NCBI GenBank assembly: GCA_050043265.1
Contig: JBHJIR010000087.1
Location: 1 to 64,000, forward strand
DNA from: Pelagibius sp050043265
GTDB lineage: Bacteria > Pseudomonadota > Alphaproteobacteria > Kiloniellales > Kiloniellaceae
Direction: 5' to 3'
DNA length: 64,000 nucleotides
The notes beneath the pieces were generated by a model, which was given only the letters and a program-made list of their open reading frames with translations, made no database searches and had not been told where the DNA came from. Position 1 is the first letter of the stretch. Each line of letters opens with the position of its first letter. Positions 47,533 through 57,547 of the stretch are shown here, piece after piece. A program made the translations under genes and the position numbers.

Positions 47533-50500
47533 CTAACCGCCGAGGCCCTTCAGCAGGCCCTTGACCCCTTCCTTAAGGATGTCCTCCGGCTTCAGCGGCT
47601 TGGCGGGTTGTTCCGGCTGCTCCCCGGACGTTTCCCCGGCGGACGTTTCCCCGGCGGCCGGCGCCTCGTTGCGCTGGAACGGCTGGCCGCCGATCGCCAC
47701 GTTGGGCGCGTCGAGCGGGCCCTTCAGCTTGGCGGTCAGGTAAGCCTTCGCCGGATCGGCGTCGCGGAACACATCGGTGGTGCTGTCGCGCCGCCAGCCC
47801 GGCAGGTCGACGCTGCCCACCGTGCGCGCCACGGCGTCGCGCCCGCGCAGCGTCAGGTCGTCGCTGCGCGCCACCCCCTCGGCGATCACGAAGCTGCCGT
47901 CAATGGCGGCCGGCGCCCCCGCGAAAGCCGAGAACAATACCGTCGTGCTGTCGGTGACGCCGCGGATCTCCTTCACCTTCTTGCCCAGGATACCGAGCAC
48001 CAAGGCGCCGGCCTGCTCCTCCACCTTGGCCGCCACGGTCACCGTACCGGCCAGCGTACCGTCGCCGGCCAGGGCCGAGACCAGCGCCGCCTCGCTGGCG
48101 CCCCGGCTCGTCAGGGTGCTTTTCAAGGTCACAGGACCGGAGAAGCGGTCGCTATCCGCAAGGTCGCCGAGCAGGCCCTTCAACTCCACATCGGCGGCGC
48201 TGAGCGCGAGCGCGATATCGAGCCCCGGCACCGCCGTCTCGCGCGCATCGGCCTTGCCGGTGAGCGACAGGGCGCCGCCATAGGCCCCGGCGGCGAACCG
48301 CTGGAGATCCAGAACGCCGTCGGCCAGCACGGCCTCGATTTCGGCAGCGGTCAAGCGCAGGCGGTCGATCAGCAGCGTCTTGGCGGTGAGCTTCACCTCG
48401 CCATCGAAGGCGCGCAGGCCTTCGAGGTCGAATGCTTGGCGCGACCAGCGCTCGTGGCCTGCCGCGGTTGTCCCTAAACCGGAACCCGAGCCGGAACCAG
48501 AGCCGCCGCTGCTGTTCTCGGTAGCCTTGCTTCCGGCCGCGACCGGCGCCATCACCGCGGCCAGGGGCAGCTGGCCGGTCGACAACTGCGCCGTGATCCG
48601 CGGGCGCGGCCCGGCCAGGGACAGGGCGATGTCGCCGCCCAGCAGGGCGACGCCGGCCAGCGTGCCCTCCAGGCCGCTGAGGCGGATGTCGGACGCGCTG
48701 GCGGCCAGTCGGCCTTTCACGGCGGCCGGGCCGAGGTCGCGCGGCAGCGCGGCATCGCGCAGCAGCTCGCCGAGCAGCACGAAGAGATCCGGGTGGTTCA
48801 GTTCCAGCGCCGTGTCGATGGACGGAGCACCCCCGGCGGCGGGCTGCAGCGTCGCCGCGCCGGCGGCGCGCAGCGTGCCGCCCAACGCGGTCAGATGCTG
48901 GTCGAAGCGCAGCCCCTCGCCGTTGCCGTTGCCCGCGCCGCTGAGGGTGAAGGACTCAAGCGGCAGCTGCCGGGCGGTGCTGACGCCGAAGGCCTTCGTC
49001 AGACGCGACAACGCCGTCACCGAGACGTCCAGCGAGCCGTCGATGGAGGCGTCGCGGTCGACGTTGGCCAGGCTGCCGGTGAACTGTCCGCGGCTGCCGA
49101 CCAGATCGGCGACCGCGAGATTGCGCACCACCAGCCCACCACGCTGCAGGGTCGCATCCAGGTGCAGGCCATCGAGCGGCAGCCCGCGGTAGGTCATCTG
49201 GCCGACGCGCAGATCGATGTTGGCATCGAAGCGGCCGAGCACGGGCAGGCCCAGCGGGGCAGCGGCCGGCGCCGGCCCTGACGTCAACGGGGACGCCAGC
49301 GGGGCGGCCTGTTCCGCCGTCGCGGCCGGGCCTTCTCGCTCCGGACCCGGCGCCGGCAGGTAGGCATCCAGATTGATCTTGTCGACGGACAGGGCGATGC
49401 CGAATCCGGGACGCTTGCGCAGGGCAACCGCCGCGCCGCCGGTCACCCGGCTGAGGTCGAGCTGAATGTCGGTGTTGCGCAGCACCAACTGGTCGCCGGA
49501 AGCGTCGAGTCCGGTCTTCAGCACCATGCGGCGCAGGCGCTCGGCGGGCACCGCCGCGACATCGACGCCGAGCCACTGCAGCATACCGCGCAGATTGCCC
49601 GATTCCGCCGTCACCTTGCCGCTGAACCGCGGGCCCTGCCCGTCCGTACTCAGCACGCCGGTGAGCGCCGCCTTGGAACTGCCGGGCAGTTGCACCGCCG
49701 CCTGGGTCAGCGTCAGCCGGCCATCCTCCAGGCGGGCTGCGACCTGAAGCTGGCGCACCGTCTGGCCGCGGTAGAGCAGCGCGTCGGCGCCCAGGGCGAT
49801 GCTGGCGGAAAATCCGCGCGGCAGGCCTGCCGATTCCTCGGCGGCCGGAGTGGCGCCCGGCAGCACGGCAACCGCTACCGGCGGGGCGTCCGCCGCCCGC
49901 CCCTCCGCCGGGGCGCCGGGAGGGCGCGCCGTGGCCTGCAGGGCGAGCAGCTTGTCGAGGTCGACGGTCTTCGCCGACAGCTCCGCGGTGATGTCTGGCC
50001 CAGTCCCGGAGGGGGTGCCGGAGGGGGCACCGGAAGGGGCGCCGGTGACGGTGTCGAGGGTGGCGACGAGCCGGCCGTCGAGCGACAGCGGCCCCAGGGT
50101 GAGCTTCACCGATTCGGCCGCCGCCTCACTGCTGCTGGCACTGAGCTCCGCCGTTGCCGTGAAGGCTTGGGCCAAGATGCCCGACGCCGCGCCGCCCGTG
50201 TCGACCGACCCGCCTTCGATGGCCAGGGCCCGCAACACGCCTGCCAGGTCGCCGCCTTCCGCCTGCAGTCGACCGCGCAGCGTCTGCAGGTCCTCATGGC
50301 GCGACAACGCCCCGATGAAGGTGGCCTCGGCCTCGGCCTGCGGCAGCTTCAGGGACAGCGACAGTGCCGTGGCCCCGGCCTCGACCAGTTGGCCGAGGTT
50401 GAAATCGAACGCCAGGGGCACACCGTGGTAGACCGCCGCGCCGCTGGCGGCGAAGGGGCCGGAGAGCGAGTCGGCGGCCAACTCGGCATTGAGGCCGTCG

Positions 50501-51036
50501 AGGATCTCCTCACGGCCGCTCCGCGCATCGCGATAACGCACGGTGCCGTCTTCGATCAGGAAACTATCCACCCGGATCGCCTGGTCTGGGCCCCCGCCGC
50601 CTTGGCCCCGCTCCGACTCCTCGGCGGATCCGCTCCCCGGTGCCGGTGCCGGGCCGAAGCGCCAATTGGCTCGGCCGTCAGCCAGCACCTCCAACAGCAC
50701 CTGCGGCTTCACCAGGGTGACGCTTTCCACCAGGATCTCGCCGCGCAGCAACGGCAGCAGCGCCACGCTGATCTGCAGCTCCTCCAGCTGCACCATGGCG
50801 GGGCCGGAGCCACCCTCCAGGTTGGCCAGGGTGACCTCGCGGGCGGCGAAGGCGGGCCGCGGCAGCAGGTGCAGGCTGACATTGCCGGCGATCTCGAGAT
50901 CGCGCCCGGTGTGTTCCTTCACCAGGGCCGCGATACGGCCCTTTTCGGCATTCCAGTCCCAGAAGCTGGGGGCCACCAGAAGGGCGGCTACCGCCACGGC
51001 AAGCAGGAGGACAAACGCAAGGGCGACTTTCTTCAC
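47533..51036 (-). CDS. AsmA-family membrane-anchored protein
   Basis: A 1167-aa AsmA/TamB-superfamily protein (large bridge-like lipid-transfer family) with one N-terminal membrane helix (MKKVALAFVLLLAVAVAALLVAP). The N-terminal AsmA domain is clear (GRDLEIAGNVSLHLLPRPAFAAREVTLANLEGG), as is the C-terminal AsmA_2 region (AFDGEVKLTAKTLLIDRLRLTAAEIEAVLADGVLDL and SDRFSGPVTLKSTLTSRGASEAALVSALAGDG). Pro/Ala/Gly-rich linkers include short tandem repeats (GAPSGAPSGTPSG and ETSAGETSGE). Members shape outer-membrane assembly and lipid transport. The convergent ribbon-helix-helix gene overlaps its stop by 4 bp. Confidence 0.93.
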   Translation of the reverse strand: MKKVALAFVLLLAVAVAALLVAPSFWDWNAEKGRIAALVKEHTGRDLEIAGNVSLHLLPRPAFAAREVTLANLEGGSGPAMVQLEELQISVALLPLLRGEILVESVTLVKPQVLLEVLADGRANWRFGPAPAPGSGSAEESERGQGGGGPDQAIRVDSFLIEDGTVRYRDARSGREEILDGLNAELAADSLSGPFAASGAAVYHGVPLAFDFNLGQLVEAGATALSLSLKLPQAEAEATFIGALSRHEDLQTLRGRLQAEGGDLAGVLRALAIEGGSVDTGGAASGILAQAFTATAELSASSSEAAAESVKLTLGPLSLDGRLVATLDTVTGAPSGAPSGTPSGTGPDITAELSAKTVDLDKLLALQATARPPGAPAEGRAADAPPVAVAVLPGATPAAEESAGLPRGFSASIALGADALLYRGQTVRQLQVAARLEDGRLTLTQAAVQLPGSSKAALTGVLSTDGQGPRFSGKVTAESGNLRGMLQWLGVDVAAVPAERLRRMVLKTGLDASGDQLVLRNTDIQLDLSRVTGGAAVALRKRPGFGIALSVDKINLDAYLPAPGPEREGPAATAEQAAPLASPLTSGPAPAAAPLGLPVLGRFDANIDLRVGQMTYRGLPLDGLHLDATLQRGGLVVRNLAVADLVGSRGQFTGSLANVDRDASIDGSLDVSVTALSRLTKAFGVSTARQLPLESFTLSGAGNGNGEGLRFDQHLTALGGTLRAAGAATLQPAAGGAPSIDTALELNHPDLFVLLGELLRDAALPRDLGPAAVKGRLAASASDIRLSGLEGTLAGVALLGGDIALSLAGPRPRITAQLSTGQLPLAAVMAPVAAGSKATENSSGGSGSGSGSGLGTTAAGHERWSRQAFDLEGLRAFDGEVKLTAKTLLIDRLRLTAAEIEAVLADGVLDLQRFAAGAYGGALSLTGKADARETAVPGLDIALALSAADVELKGLLGDLADSDRFSGPVTLKSTLTSRGASEAALVSALAGDGTLAGTVTVAAKVEEQAGALVLGILGKKVKEIRGVTDSTTVLFSAFAGAPAAIDGSFVIAEGVARSDDLTLRGRDAVARTVGSVDLPGWRRDSTTDVFRDADPAKAYLTAKLKGPLDAPNVAIGGQPFQRNEAPAAGETSAGETSGEQPEQPAKPLKPEDILKEGVKGLLKGLGG

Positions 51037-51469
51037 GAGCGTTCTCTAATCCTTTTGCTTCACCGCCGGCATCCCGCTGAAGGCCATCACCGCAAGACGG
51101 CTCCGGGGGAGAGACATTGCAACGCAAACCAATTGCGCTAAGCTACTTTAAACGGGGGAACCCGGCAAAGCGGAAGGATCGTCCCGGCCCCGGCTAATGC
51201 GAAATTGGGGGCCACCGCCGAAGAGAGGCCGAGACCGAAGGGCTGACGAAAAATTGACGCCCTTTTCCGGTCCCGCAGATTTCCCGGTCTGGCGTTACGA
51301 AGTCGTAACACCCATATTGGGATAATGAGCAGCGGCATGACGCCCTTCCCGACCCGGGCCATCCTGTAAGGGCCGGGCGACTTTAGTAAAGGGGCGACTC
51401 TAGTAAGGGAAAGGCGCGGCGAGCCGCAGTAACGAGCCCCAGCGACCGAGCCGACAACTGGTAGTGCCA
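51037..51469. other. Intergenic region between AsmA and the DUF4169-like gene
   Basis: About 430 bp. It contains the AsmA promoter on the minus strand and a two-unit tandem repeat GGGCGACTYTAGTAA at 51375-51408. I see no gene; minus-strand frames in 51138-51777 are repetitive complements of the small plus-strand gene. Confidence 0.4.
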
Positions 51470-51691
51470 ATGGGTGAAATCGTCGATCTTGATGCCTACC
51501 GCGCCGAGCAGCAGCGCCGGCGCCGTGAAGAGGCCCAACGCAAGGCGCGCAGCAGAGCGCTGGCCGAACGTGGCGAGAACGGCCACACCCAGCCAACCAG
51601 CGCCAAGCCAACCAACGCCAAGCCCAGCAATGCTAAGCCCGACGCGGAGCCTCTGCCCGACACGGAGCCTCTGAAGGACGACCCGGCCTGA
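51470..51691 (+). CDS. DUF4169-like small protein
   Basis: A 73-aa protein from ATG 51470 (a GTG two codons upstream is possible). The N-terminus MGEIVDLDAYRAEQQRRRREEAQRKARSRAL resembles DUF4169, short basic alphaproteobacterial proteins starting with a V(N/D)L motif and an Arg-rich helix. The second half is low-complexity: a 15-nt tandem repeat gives SAKPTNAKPSNAKPD, then an acidic tail. Function is unknown. No strong Shine-Dalgarno is seen. Confidence 0.6.
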   Translation: MGEIVDLDAYRAEQQRRRREEAQRKARSRALAERGENGHTQPTSAKPTNAKPSNAKPDAEPLPDTEPLKDDPA

Positions 51692-51811
51692 ACCGCCGCC
51701 GGGTCGCGCAAACGCCACACCGCCTCCGGCAAGAAAAGTGGATGCCAGGAGAGGGCAAAGCCGTCGCGCCCGCTCAACCCTGACTTTTAATTTTGTCTTG
51801 TTGGCTGCCGC

Positions 51812-54571
51812 CTAGCGTGTTGTTTGAGGGCGGCGGCGCAGCCAGGCTTTACGCAATTCCACCACCGCCAGCAACGACAGCGCCAGGCCGGCCACCAGCA
51901 CCCAGTCCTGCAGACTGATCGGCTGCACCGCCAGGATATCGCTGAGGCCCGGCAGATACATGGCCGCGACGTGGCAGCCCTGCGCGCCGAAGATGGCGAA
52001 CAGCAGGAAAGGATTCGTCCGCAGCGGCACCGCGAAGGCCGAGCGCCGTTCGGAGCGGGCGTTCAGCACATGCACGTTCTCGAACATCACCATCAGCAGC
52101 AGCAGCAGATTGCGCGCACGCTCCTCCGCCATGCCGCTTTCCAGCGCCACGTAATAGAATCCAAAGGCGCAGGCGCCCATATAAACGCCGGCCGTCACCA
52201 CCTGTTCGATCATGCGCCGGTCGAACAGCGCCTCGCGCGGCGGCCTGGGTGCGCGCTGCAGGATGCCCGGCTCGCCCCCTTCCAGGGCCAGCGCGATATG
52301 CTGGATACCGTTGGTGACGAGGTTCAGCCACAGCAGTTGCACAGCGAAAAGCGGCAAGGGAACGCCGGAGAGGATGCCGAAGAAAAACAGCACGATCTCG
52401 CCGAGGCCGGTGGCGACCAGCAGAAAGATCAGCTTGCGCACGTTGTCGTAGGCGATGCGGCCTTCCTCGATCCCCGCGACGATGGAAGCGAAATTGTCGT
52501 CGGTGAGGATCAGGTCGGCGGCACCCCGGGCCACGTCGGTACCGTTCTTACCCATGGCCACGCCGATGTCGGCCTGCGCCAGAGCCGGTGCGTCGTTCAC
52601 GCCGTCGCCGGTAACCGCCACCAGATGGCCGCTGCGCTGCAGGCAGCGGACGATCTCCAGCTTCTGGGTGGGTTCCACGCGGGCGAAGACGTCGGCGCCG
52701 TTGACCAGCGCATCGAAGGCCGCGGCGTCGCCCGCGTCCGCCGCCTTGGTCAGATCGCGCCCGCTCACCACCACCGGTGCGCCGCCTTCCCGCGTTGCAC
52801 CGATACCGAGCTGTCTTGCGATGGTACGCGCGGTCGCTGGATGGTCGCCGGTCACCATGACGACCTCCACACCGGCGCTGCGGCAGCGCTCCACCGCCGC
52901 CGGCACCTCCGGCCGCACCGGATCCATCAGCCCGACGAGCCCCACCAGGCGCAGATAGCGCAGCGAGTCCGGCGCCGCCTTCTGCGCCGCTTCCTGCGAG
53001 ACCACCCCACTCGCCACGGCCAGCACACGGTAGCCGGCGGCGGCCATGGCCTCGCCCGCCTCCAAGGCGCGGTCCCGGTCGACGCCATCGCACATCGGCA
53101 ACACCGCCTCCAGCGCCCCCTTCACATGGGCGACAGCAACCGGCTGGGCAGTGCCCTCGCCGGTTCCCTCCGGCGTGACGAAAACGGCACCGAAGCGGCG
53201 CTGCGGCTCGTAGGGGATCGCCGCCAGCAGGCGATGGCGCTGTTTGGCGTCACGCGGATCGACTTTCAGCTTGTGCGCCAGAACCAGGAAAGCGACGTCC
53301 ACGGTATCGCCGACATGATGAACGTCGTCTTCGAACAGATGGAGTTCCGCTTCATTGCACAAGGCGGCACTGTGCGCCAACCCGGCAAAGCCGGCCAGTT
53401 CCTGGCGGGTCGGCTCACGCCCGTCGACTGAAATGCCGCCGCGCGGGCGGTAGCCCTCACCGTCGACCTGCCCCATCACCGCCGGCCCGACGTCGTCGAA
53501 CAGCAGGACCTGTTTCACCGGCAGTTCGTTGCAGGTCAGCGTACCGGTCTTGTCGCTGGCGACCAGGGTACAGGCGCCGAGCCCCTCCACCGCCGGCAGC
53601 GCGCGCACGATCACGTTGCGCCGGGCCATGCGCGAAGTCGCCACCGTCAGCGCGACGGTGATCGCCACCGGCAGGCCTTCCGGGATCGCCGCCACGGCCA
53701 GGGCCACCGCGACCAGGAAGACCGTGATCAGCGGCAGCCCCTGGGCGATCTGCACCGCCGCCAGCGCAGCGATGGCGACCACCGTGGCAATGCCGATCCA
53801 GCGGCTGAACTGTTCCAGGCGGTGAATCAGCGGCGGCACCGCCTGGCCGGGCGCCGCCAGCGCCGAGGCGATGCGGCCGATCTGCGTCTCCGCCCCGGTA
53901 GAGGTCACCACCGCCTGGGCGCGGCCCGTCAGCACCGTCGCGCCGGCAAACAGCAGGTTGCAGCGCTCCGCCATCGGCGCGGCTTCGGGCAGCACCGCCT
54001 CCGGATCCTTGTCCACCGGCATCGACTCGCCGGTCAGCAGGGATTCGTCGACGGACAACTCCTGCTGTCTGATGAGGCGCAGGTCGGCGGGCACCAGCGC
54101 GCCCGATTCCAGGCGCACCATGTCGCCCGGGACCAGCTCGGTCGCCGGCACGCTACGCGGCTGCCCGCCGCGCACGACCGTCGCCATGGTCTGCAGCATG
54201 CGGTCCAGCGCCGCGGCGCTTCGCTCGGCCTTCCATTCCTGCGCCACACCGATCACCGCGTTCACCTGCAGGACCACGAAGATGAAGACCGCGTCGGTCC
54301 AGTCGCCGATGAAAAGGGAAACTACCGTGGCGGCCAGCAGCAGGTACACCAACGGGCTGGCGAACTGGCGCAGATAGAGCGTGGCGACCGGTGTACCCTC
54401 GCGCCGCGGCAGGCGGTTCTCGCCATAGCGCGCCAGGCGCGCCGCCGCCTCTTCCGCCGACAACCCTTGCGGCGAACCCTCCAGGGACTGCAGCGTGTTC
54501 TCCGCCGTCAGCGCATGCCAAGCGCCGCGCGGCCGCACGGCAACAGAAACGGAGGGACGGGAGTCAGTCAT
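51812..54571 (-). CDS. P2-type cation-transporting P-type ATPase
   Basis: A 919-aa P-type ATPase. The N-terminal cation-ATPase domain starts LTAENTLQSLEGSPQGLSAEEAAARL; actuator TGES at residues 180-183; M4 ion-site motif PEGLP at 297-301; phosphorylated Asp340 in SDKTGT; ATP-binding KGALEAVLP and the hinge TGDGVNDAPAL. PEGLP resembles calcium/sodium P2A pumps. In M6 the usual NLVTDG reads NLVTNG (LWLNLVTNGIQH), so a metal-ligand Asp is Asn; ion specificity is therefore uncertain. About ten membrane helices are expected. It is downstream of and on the same strand as the GlcD-like gene, 125 bp apart. Confidence 0.93.
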   Translation of the reverse strand: MTDSRPSVSVAVRPRGAWHALTAENTLQSLEGSPQGLSAEEAAARLARYGENRLPRREGTPVATLYLRQFASPLVYLLLAATVVSLFIGDWTDAVFIFVVLQVNAVIGVAQEWKAERSAAALDRMLQTMATVVRGGQPRSVPATELVPGDMVRLESGALVPADLRLIRQQELSVDESLLTGESMPVDKDPEAVLPEAAPMAERCNLLFAGATVLTGRAQAVVTSTGAETQIGRIASALAAPGQAVPPLIHRLEQFSRWIGIATVVAIAALAAVQIAQGLPLITVFLVAVALAVAAIPEGLPVAITVALTVATSRMARRNVIVRALPAVEGLGACTLVASDKTGTLTCNELPVKQVLLFDDVGPAVMGQVDGEGYRPRGGISVDGREPTRQELAGFAGLAHSAALCNEAELHLFEDDVHHVGDTVDVAFLVLAHKLKVDPRDAKQRHRLLAAIPYEPQRRFGAVFVTPEGTGEGTAQPVAVAHVKGALEAVLPMCDGVDRDRALEAGEAMAAAGYRVLAVASGVVSQEAAQKAAPDSLRYLRLVGLVGLMDPVRPEVPAAVERCRSAGVEVVMVTGDHPATARTIARQLGIGATREGGAPVVVSGRDLTKAADAGDAAAFDALVNGADVFARVEPTQKLEIVRCLQRSGHLVAVTGDGVNDAPALAQADIGVAMGKNGTDVARGAADLILTDDNFASIVAGIEEGRIAYDNVRKLIFLLVATGLGEIVLFFFGILSGVPLPLFAVQLLWLNLVTNGIQHIALALEGGEPGILQRAPRPPREALFDRRMIEQVVTAGVYMGACAFGFYYVALESGMAEERARNLLLLLMVMFENVHVLNARSERRSAFAVPLRTNPFLLFAIFGAQGCHVAAMYLPGLSDILAVQPISLQDWVLVAGLALSLLAVVELRKAWLRRRPQTTR

Positions 54572-54599
54572 CGCAGCGCAGCATGCGGGGTAGAGCGAA

Positions 54600-54629
54600 G
54601 GCCCGCAAGCGACAGAATTGTCGCGGGCC
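54600..54629 (-). terminator. Hairpin between the GlcD-like and ATPase genes
   Basis: The sequence folds as GCGACA-GAAT-TGTCGC extended by GGCCC/GGGCC with a 4-nt bulge. No U-tract follows on the minus strand, so terminator function is uncertain. Confidence 0.4.
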
Positions 54630-54696
54630 GACTCGTCACCTCAGGATACGGCGGCGGGCACCGGAAGTATCGGGACGCACCGCTGCGCGGCGCCCG

Positions 54697-56097
54697 TCAG
54701 GCCGGCAGGATCTTGCCTGGATTCATGATGTTGTCGGGGTCCAGGGCCTGCTTCACCTGGCGCATCACCGACAGCGCATCGCCGTGTTCGGCCTGCAGGA
54801 AGCGCATCTTGCCGGTGCCCACGCCGTGCTCGCCGGTGCAGGTGCCGCCCATGGCCAGCGCCCGCATCACCATGCGCTCGTTGACGCCTTCGGCCTTCGT
54901 CATGTCCTGCGGGTCGTCGGGGTCCAGCAGGAAGGTGAGGTGGAAGTTGCCGTCGCCGACGTGGCCGACGATCGGTGCCAGCACGCCCGAGGCGTCGATA
55001 TCCTTGCGGGATTCCAGGATGCATTCGGCCAGACGCGAGATCGGCACGCAGACATCGGTGGCCCAGGCCTTGGCGCCCGGTTTCAGCGCCAGGCAGGCGA
55101 AATAGGCGTCGTGACGCGCCTGCCACAGCTTGTTGCGGTCTTCCTGGCGGGTCACCCAGTTGAAGTTCGACCCGCCGTGCTCCTGCACGATCTCGCCGAC
55201 CAACTCGGCCTGTTCCTTCGCCCAGGCGTCGGTGCCATGGAATTCGAAGAACAGCGTCGGTTTCACCGGATAGTCGAGCTTCGAATAGGCGTTGATCGCC
55301 CCCACCTGGATTTCGTCCAGCAGCTCGATCCGGGCAATCGGAATGCCGGACTGGATGGTCAGGATGACGCTGTCGACGGCCCCCGCGAGACTGTCGAAGG
55401 AACACACCGCCGCGGCCATGGCTTCCGGGATGCCGTAGAGGCGCAGCTGTACCTCGGTGATGATGCCCAGGGTACCTTCGGAGCCGACGAAAAGGCGCGT
55501 CAGGTCGTAGCCCGACGCCGACTTGCGCGCCCGCCCGCCGGTGCGGATGATCCGCCCATCGGCCATCACCACGGTCAGGCCCATGACGTTGGTTCGCATG
55601 GTGCCGTAGCGCACCGCGTTGGTGCCGGAGGCCGAGGTCGCCGCCATGCCGCCCAGCGAGGCGTCGGCGCCGGGGTCGATGGGGAAGAACAGGCCGGTGT
55701 CGCGCAGGTGGGTGTTCAGCGCCTTGCGCGTGACTCCGGCCTGGACGCGGCAGTCGAGGTCGGCCTCGTTGACCTCCAGGATCGTGTTCATGGCCGATAG
55801 GTCGATGCAGACGCCGCCCTTCGGGGCCTGGACCTGCCCCTCCAGAGAAGTGCCGGTGCCGAAGGCGATGACCGGACACTTATGGGCCGCGCAGAGCTTC
55901 ACGATCGCCGCCACCTCCTCGGTGGTCTCGGCGAAGGCCACCGCGTCGGGCGCCTCCATGGCGTGGTAGGAAGCGTCCTTGCCGTGGTGCTCGCGCACCG
56001 CCCAGGCGGTCGACAGCCGCTCGCCCAGTAGTTCGCGCAGCGCGTCGATCAGCGGGTCATCAACCTGATTTCGGGTATCGTGTGCGGCCTCGGCCAT
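54697..56097 (-). CDS. GlcD-like FAD-linked D-2-hydroxyacid dehydrogenase (D-lactate/glycolate type)
   Basis: A 466-aa VAO-fold flavoprotein. FAD-binding PCMH domain: VIAFGTGTSLEGQ, the PGADASLGGMAATSASGTNAVRYGTM segment and VGSEGTLGIITE. The C-terminal FAD-oxidase domain has GHVGDGNFHLTFLLDPDDP and CTGEHGVGTGKMRFL with the substrate His. These features match D-lactate dehydrogenase (cytochrome) and GlcD, oxidising a D-2-hydroxy acid and passing electrons to the respiratory chain. ATG 56097 is the start; the open frame continues ~500 codons upstream only as a shadow of dctM. It lies 134 bp downstream of the TRAP genes on the same strand. Confidence 0.93.
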   Translation of the reverse strand: MAEAAHDTRNQVDDPLIDALRELLGERLSTAWAVREHHGKDASYHAMEAPDAVAFAETTEEVAAIVKLCAAHKCPVIAFGTGTSLEGQVQAPKGGVCIDLSAMNTILEVNEADLDCRVQAGVTRKALNTHLRDTGLFFPIDPGADASLGGMAATSASGTNAVRYGTMRTNVMGLTVVMADGRIIRTGGRARKSASGYDLTRLFVGSEGTLGIITEVQLRLYGIPEAMAAAVCSFDSLAGAVDSVILTIQSGIPIARIELLDEIQVGAINAYSKLDYPVKPTLFFEFHGTDAWAKEQAELVGEIVQEHGGSNFNWVTRQEDRNKLWQARHDAYFACLALKPGAKAWATDVCVPISRLAECILESRKDIDASGVLAPIVGHVGDGNFHLTFLLDPDDPQDMTKAEGVNERMVMRALAMGGTCTGEHGVGTGKMRFLQAEHGDALSVMRQVKQALDPDNIMNPGKILPA

Positions 56098-56180
56098 CGC
56101 TTTGTCTCCTGATATCGCGGCGGCACTATAGCAGAGGTGGCCCGCCGGCACACAATGGGCCTCTTGGAGGCTCAAAAGGC

Positions 56181-56239
56181 CCGGAAACCAAGGCTCGGAA
56201 ACCAAGGCCGGGAAGACTAGGGCCTGGAAGACTAAGGCC
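56181..56239. repeat. Four-unit 14-15-nt tandem repeat containing the dctM stop codon
   Basis: Four units (56181-56195, 56196-56209, 56210-56224, 56225-56239) of the form YGGAARMCYAAGGCC. The last unit includes the dctM stop (plus-strand cta at 56232-56234); the others are downstream. Its core GGAAGACTAAGGCC differs by one base from the array at 38258-38314. Confidence 0.8.
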
Positions 56240-57539
56240 CCGGCCGCATCTGGGCGGGCAGCCAGGTGGCGATTTCCGGAAAGGCCACCACCAGCAGGAC
56301 CGCCAGCACCATGATCCCGAACATCGGCAGGGCGGCGCGGGCGATGAAGGGGATCTCGTGGTGGGTCATGCCCTGCAGGACGAAGAGGTTGAAGCCGACC
56401 GGCGGGGTGATCTGCGCCATCTCCCCCACGATGACCAGGAAGATGCCGACCCACAGCATGTCGATGCCGGCCTGGCGCACCATCGGCTCGACCACCGCCA
56501 TGGTCAGCACCACGGCGGAGATGCCGTCCAGGAAGCAGCCGAGCACGATGTAGAACACCGTCAGCGCGGCGATGAGGGCCAGCGGCGACAGCTCCAGCGT
56601 GCCGATCCAGGCCGCGAGGTCGCGCGGCAGGCCGGTGAAGCCCATGGCCAGGGTGAGGAACTTGGCCCCGGCGAGGATGAGGGCGATCATGCAGGAAGTG
56701 CGCACCGCGCCCATCAGGCTCTCGGTGAAGCTGTCGCGGGTGAGCGAGCCCTGCAGCAGCGAGATCACCAGGGCACCGCCGACGCCCAGCACGGCGGCCT
56801 CGGGCGCCGTGGCGATGCCGGCATAGATCGACCCCAGCACGGCCAGGATCAGCAGGATGACCGGCAGCAGGGAAAGGGAATCGCGGACCTTGTGCAGGAT
56901 GCCGGAAGCCGCCCCGCGCGGCGGCATCCGCTCCGGCTTCACCAGCGCGCGCACGATGATGTAGCCCATGAAAAGCAGCGCCAGCATGATGCCGGGGAAC
57001 ACCCCGGCCATGAACAGGCCGGCGATCGACTCGTTCACGGTCACACCGTAGACGATGAGGATGATCGACGGCGGGATCAGCAGGCCGAGGGTGCCGGCGC
57101 CGGCCAGGGTGCCGATGATCATCTCTTCGGGATAGCCGCGCCGGCGCAGTTCGGGGAGCGACATCTTGCCGACGGTGGCGACGGTGGCGGCGGAGGAGCC
57201 GGAGATCGCGGCAAACAGGGCACAGCCGGCGACGTTCACGTGCAGCAGGCGCCCGGGCAGGCCGCCGAGCCAGGGCGTCAGGCCCTTGAAGAGGTCCTCC
57301 GACAGGCGCGTGCGGAACAGGATCTCGCCCATCCAGATGAACAGCGGCAGCGCCGTCAGCGTCCACGACGACGACGCACTCCAGATCGTCGTCGCCATGG
57401 CGTCGCCGACCGGGCGGCCGGTGAACAGCTCCATGCCGACCAGCGCAACGCCGAGCAGCGAGAGGCCGACCCAGACACCGCTGCCGAGCAGGAAGAACAG
57501 CACGCCGAGGAAGATCAGGACCAGCAGCAGGTTTTCCAT
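56232..57539 (-). CDS. dctM: TRAP transporter large permease
   Basis: A 435-aa DctM-type membrane protein with about 12 helices, which forms the ion-coupled transport channel. Family signatures: FLLGSGVWVGLSLLGVALV at the N-terminus, AFAISGSSAATVATVGKMSLPELRRRGY-like (FAAISGSSAATVATVG), GTLAGAGTLGLLIPPSIILIVYG, and VFYIVLGCFLDGISAVVLTMAVVEP. ATG 57539 lies 8 bp after the dctQ stop. It works with DctQ and the periplasmic DctP. The gene ends in a tandem-repeat array that duplicates its stop codon. Confidence 0.96.
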   Translation of the reverse strand: MENLLLVLIFLGVLFFLLGSGVWVGLSLLGVALVGMELFTGRPVGDAMATTIWSASSSWTLTALPLFIWMGEILFRTRLSEDLFKGLTPWLGGLPGRLLHVNVAGCALFAAISGSSAATVATVGKMSLPELRRRGYPEEMIIGTLAGAGTLGLLIPPSIILIVYGVTVNESIAGLFMAGVFPGIMLALLFMGYIIVRALVKPERMPPRGAASGILHKVRDSLSLLPVILLILAVLGSIYAGIATAPEAAVLGVGGALVISLLQGSLTRDSFTESLMGAVRTSCMIALILAGAKFLTLAMGFTGLPRDLAAWIGTLELSPLALIAALTVFYIVLGCFLDGISAVVLTMAVVEPMVRQAGIDMLWVGIFLVIVGEMAQITPPVGFNLFVLQGMTHHEIPFIARAALPMFGIMVLAVLLVVAFPEIATWLPAQMRPGP

Positions 57540-57547
57540 CGCGCGCC

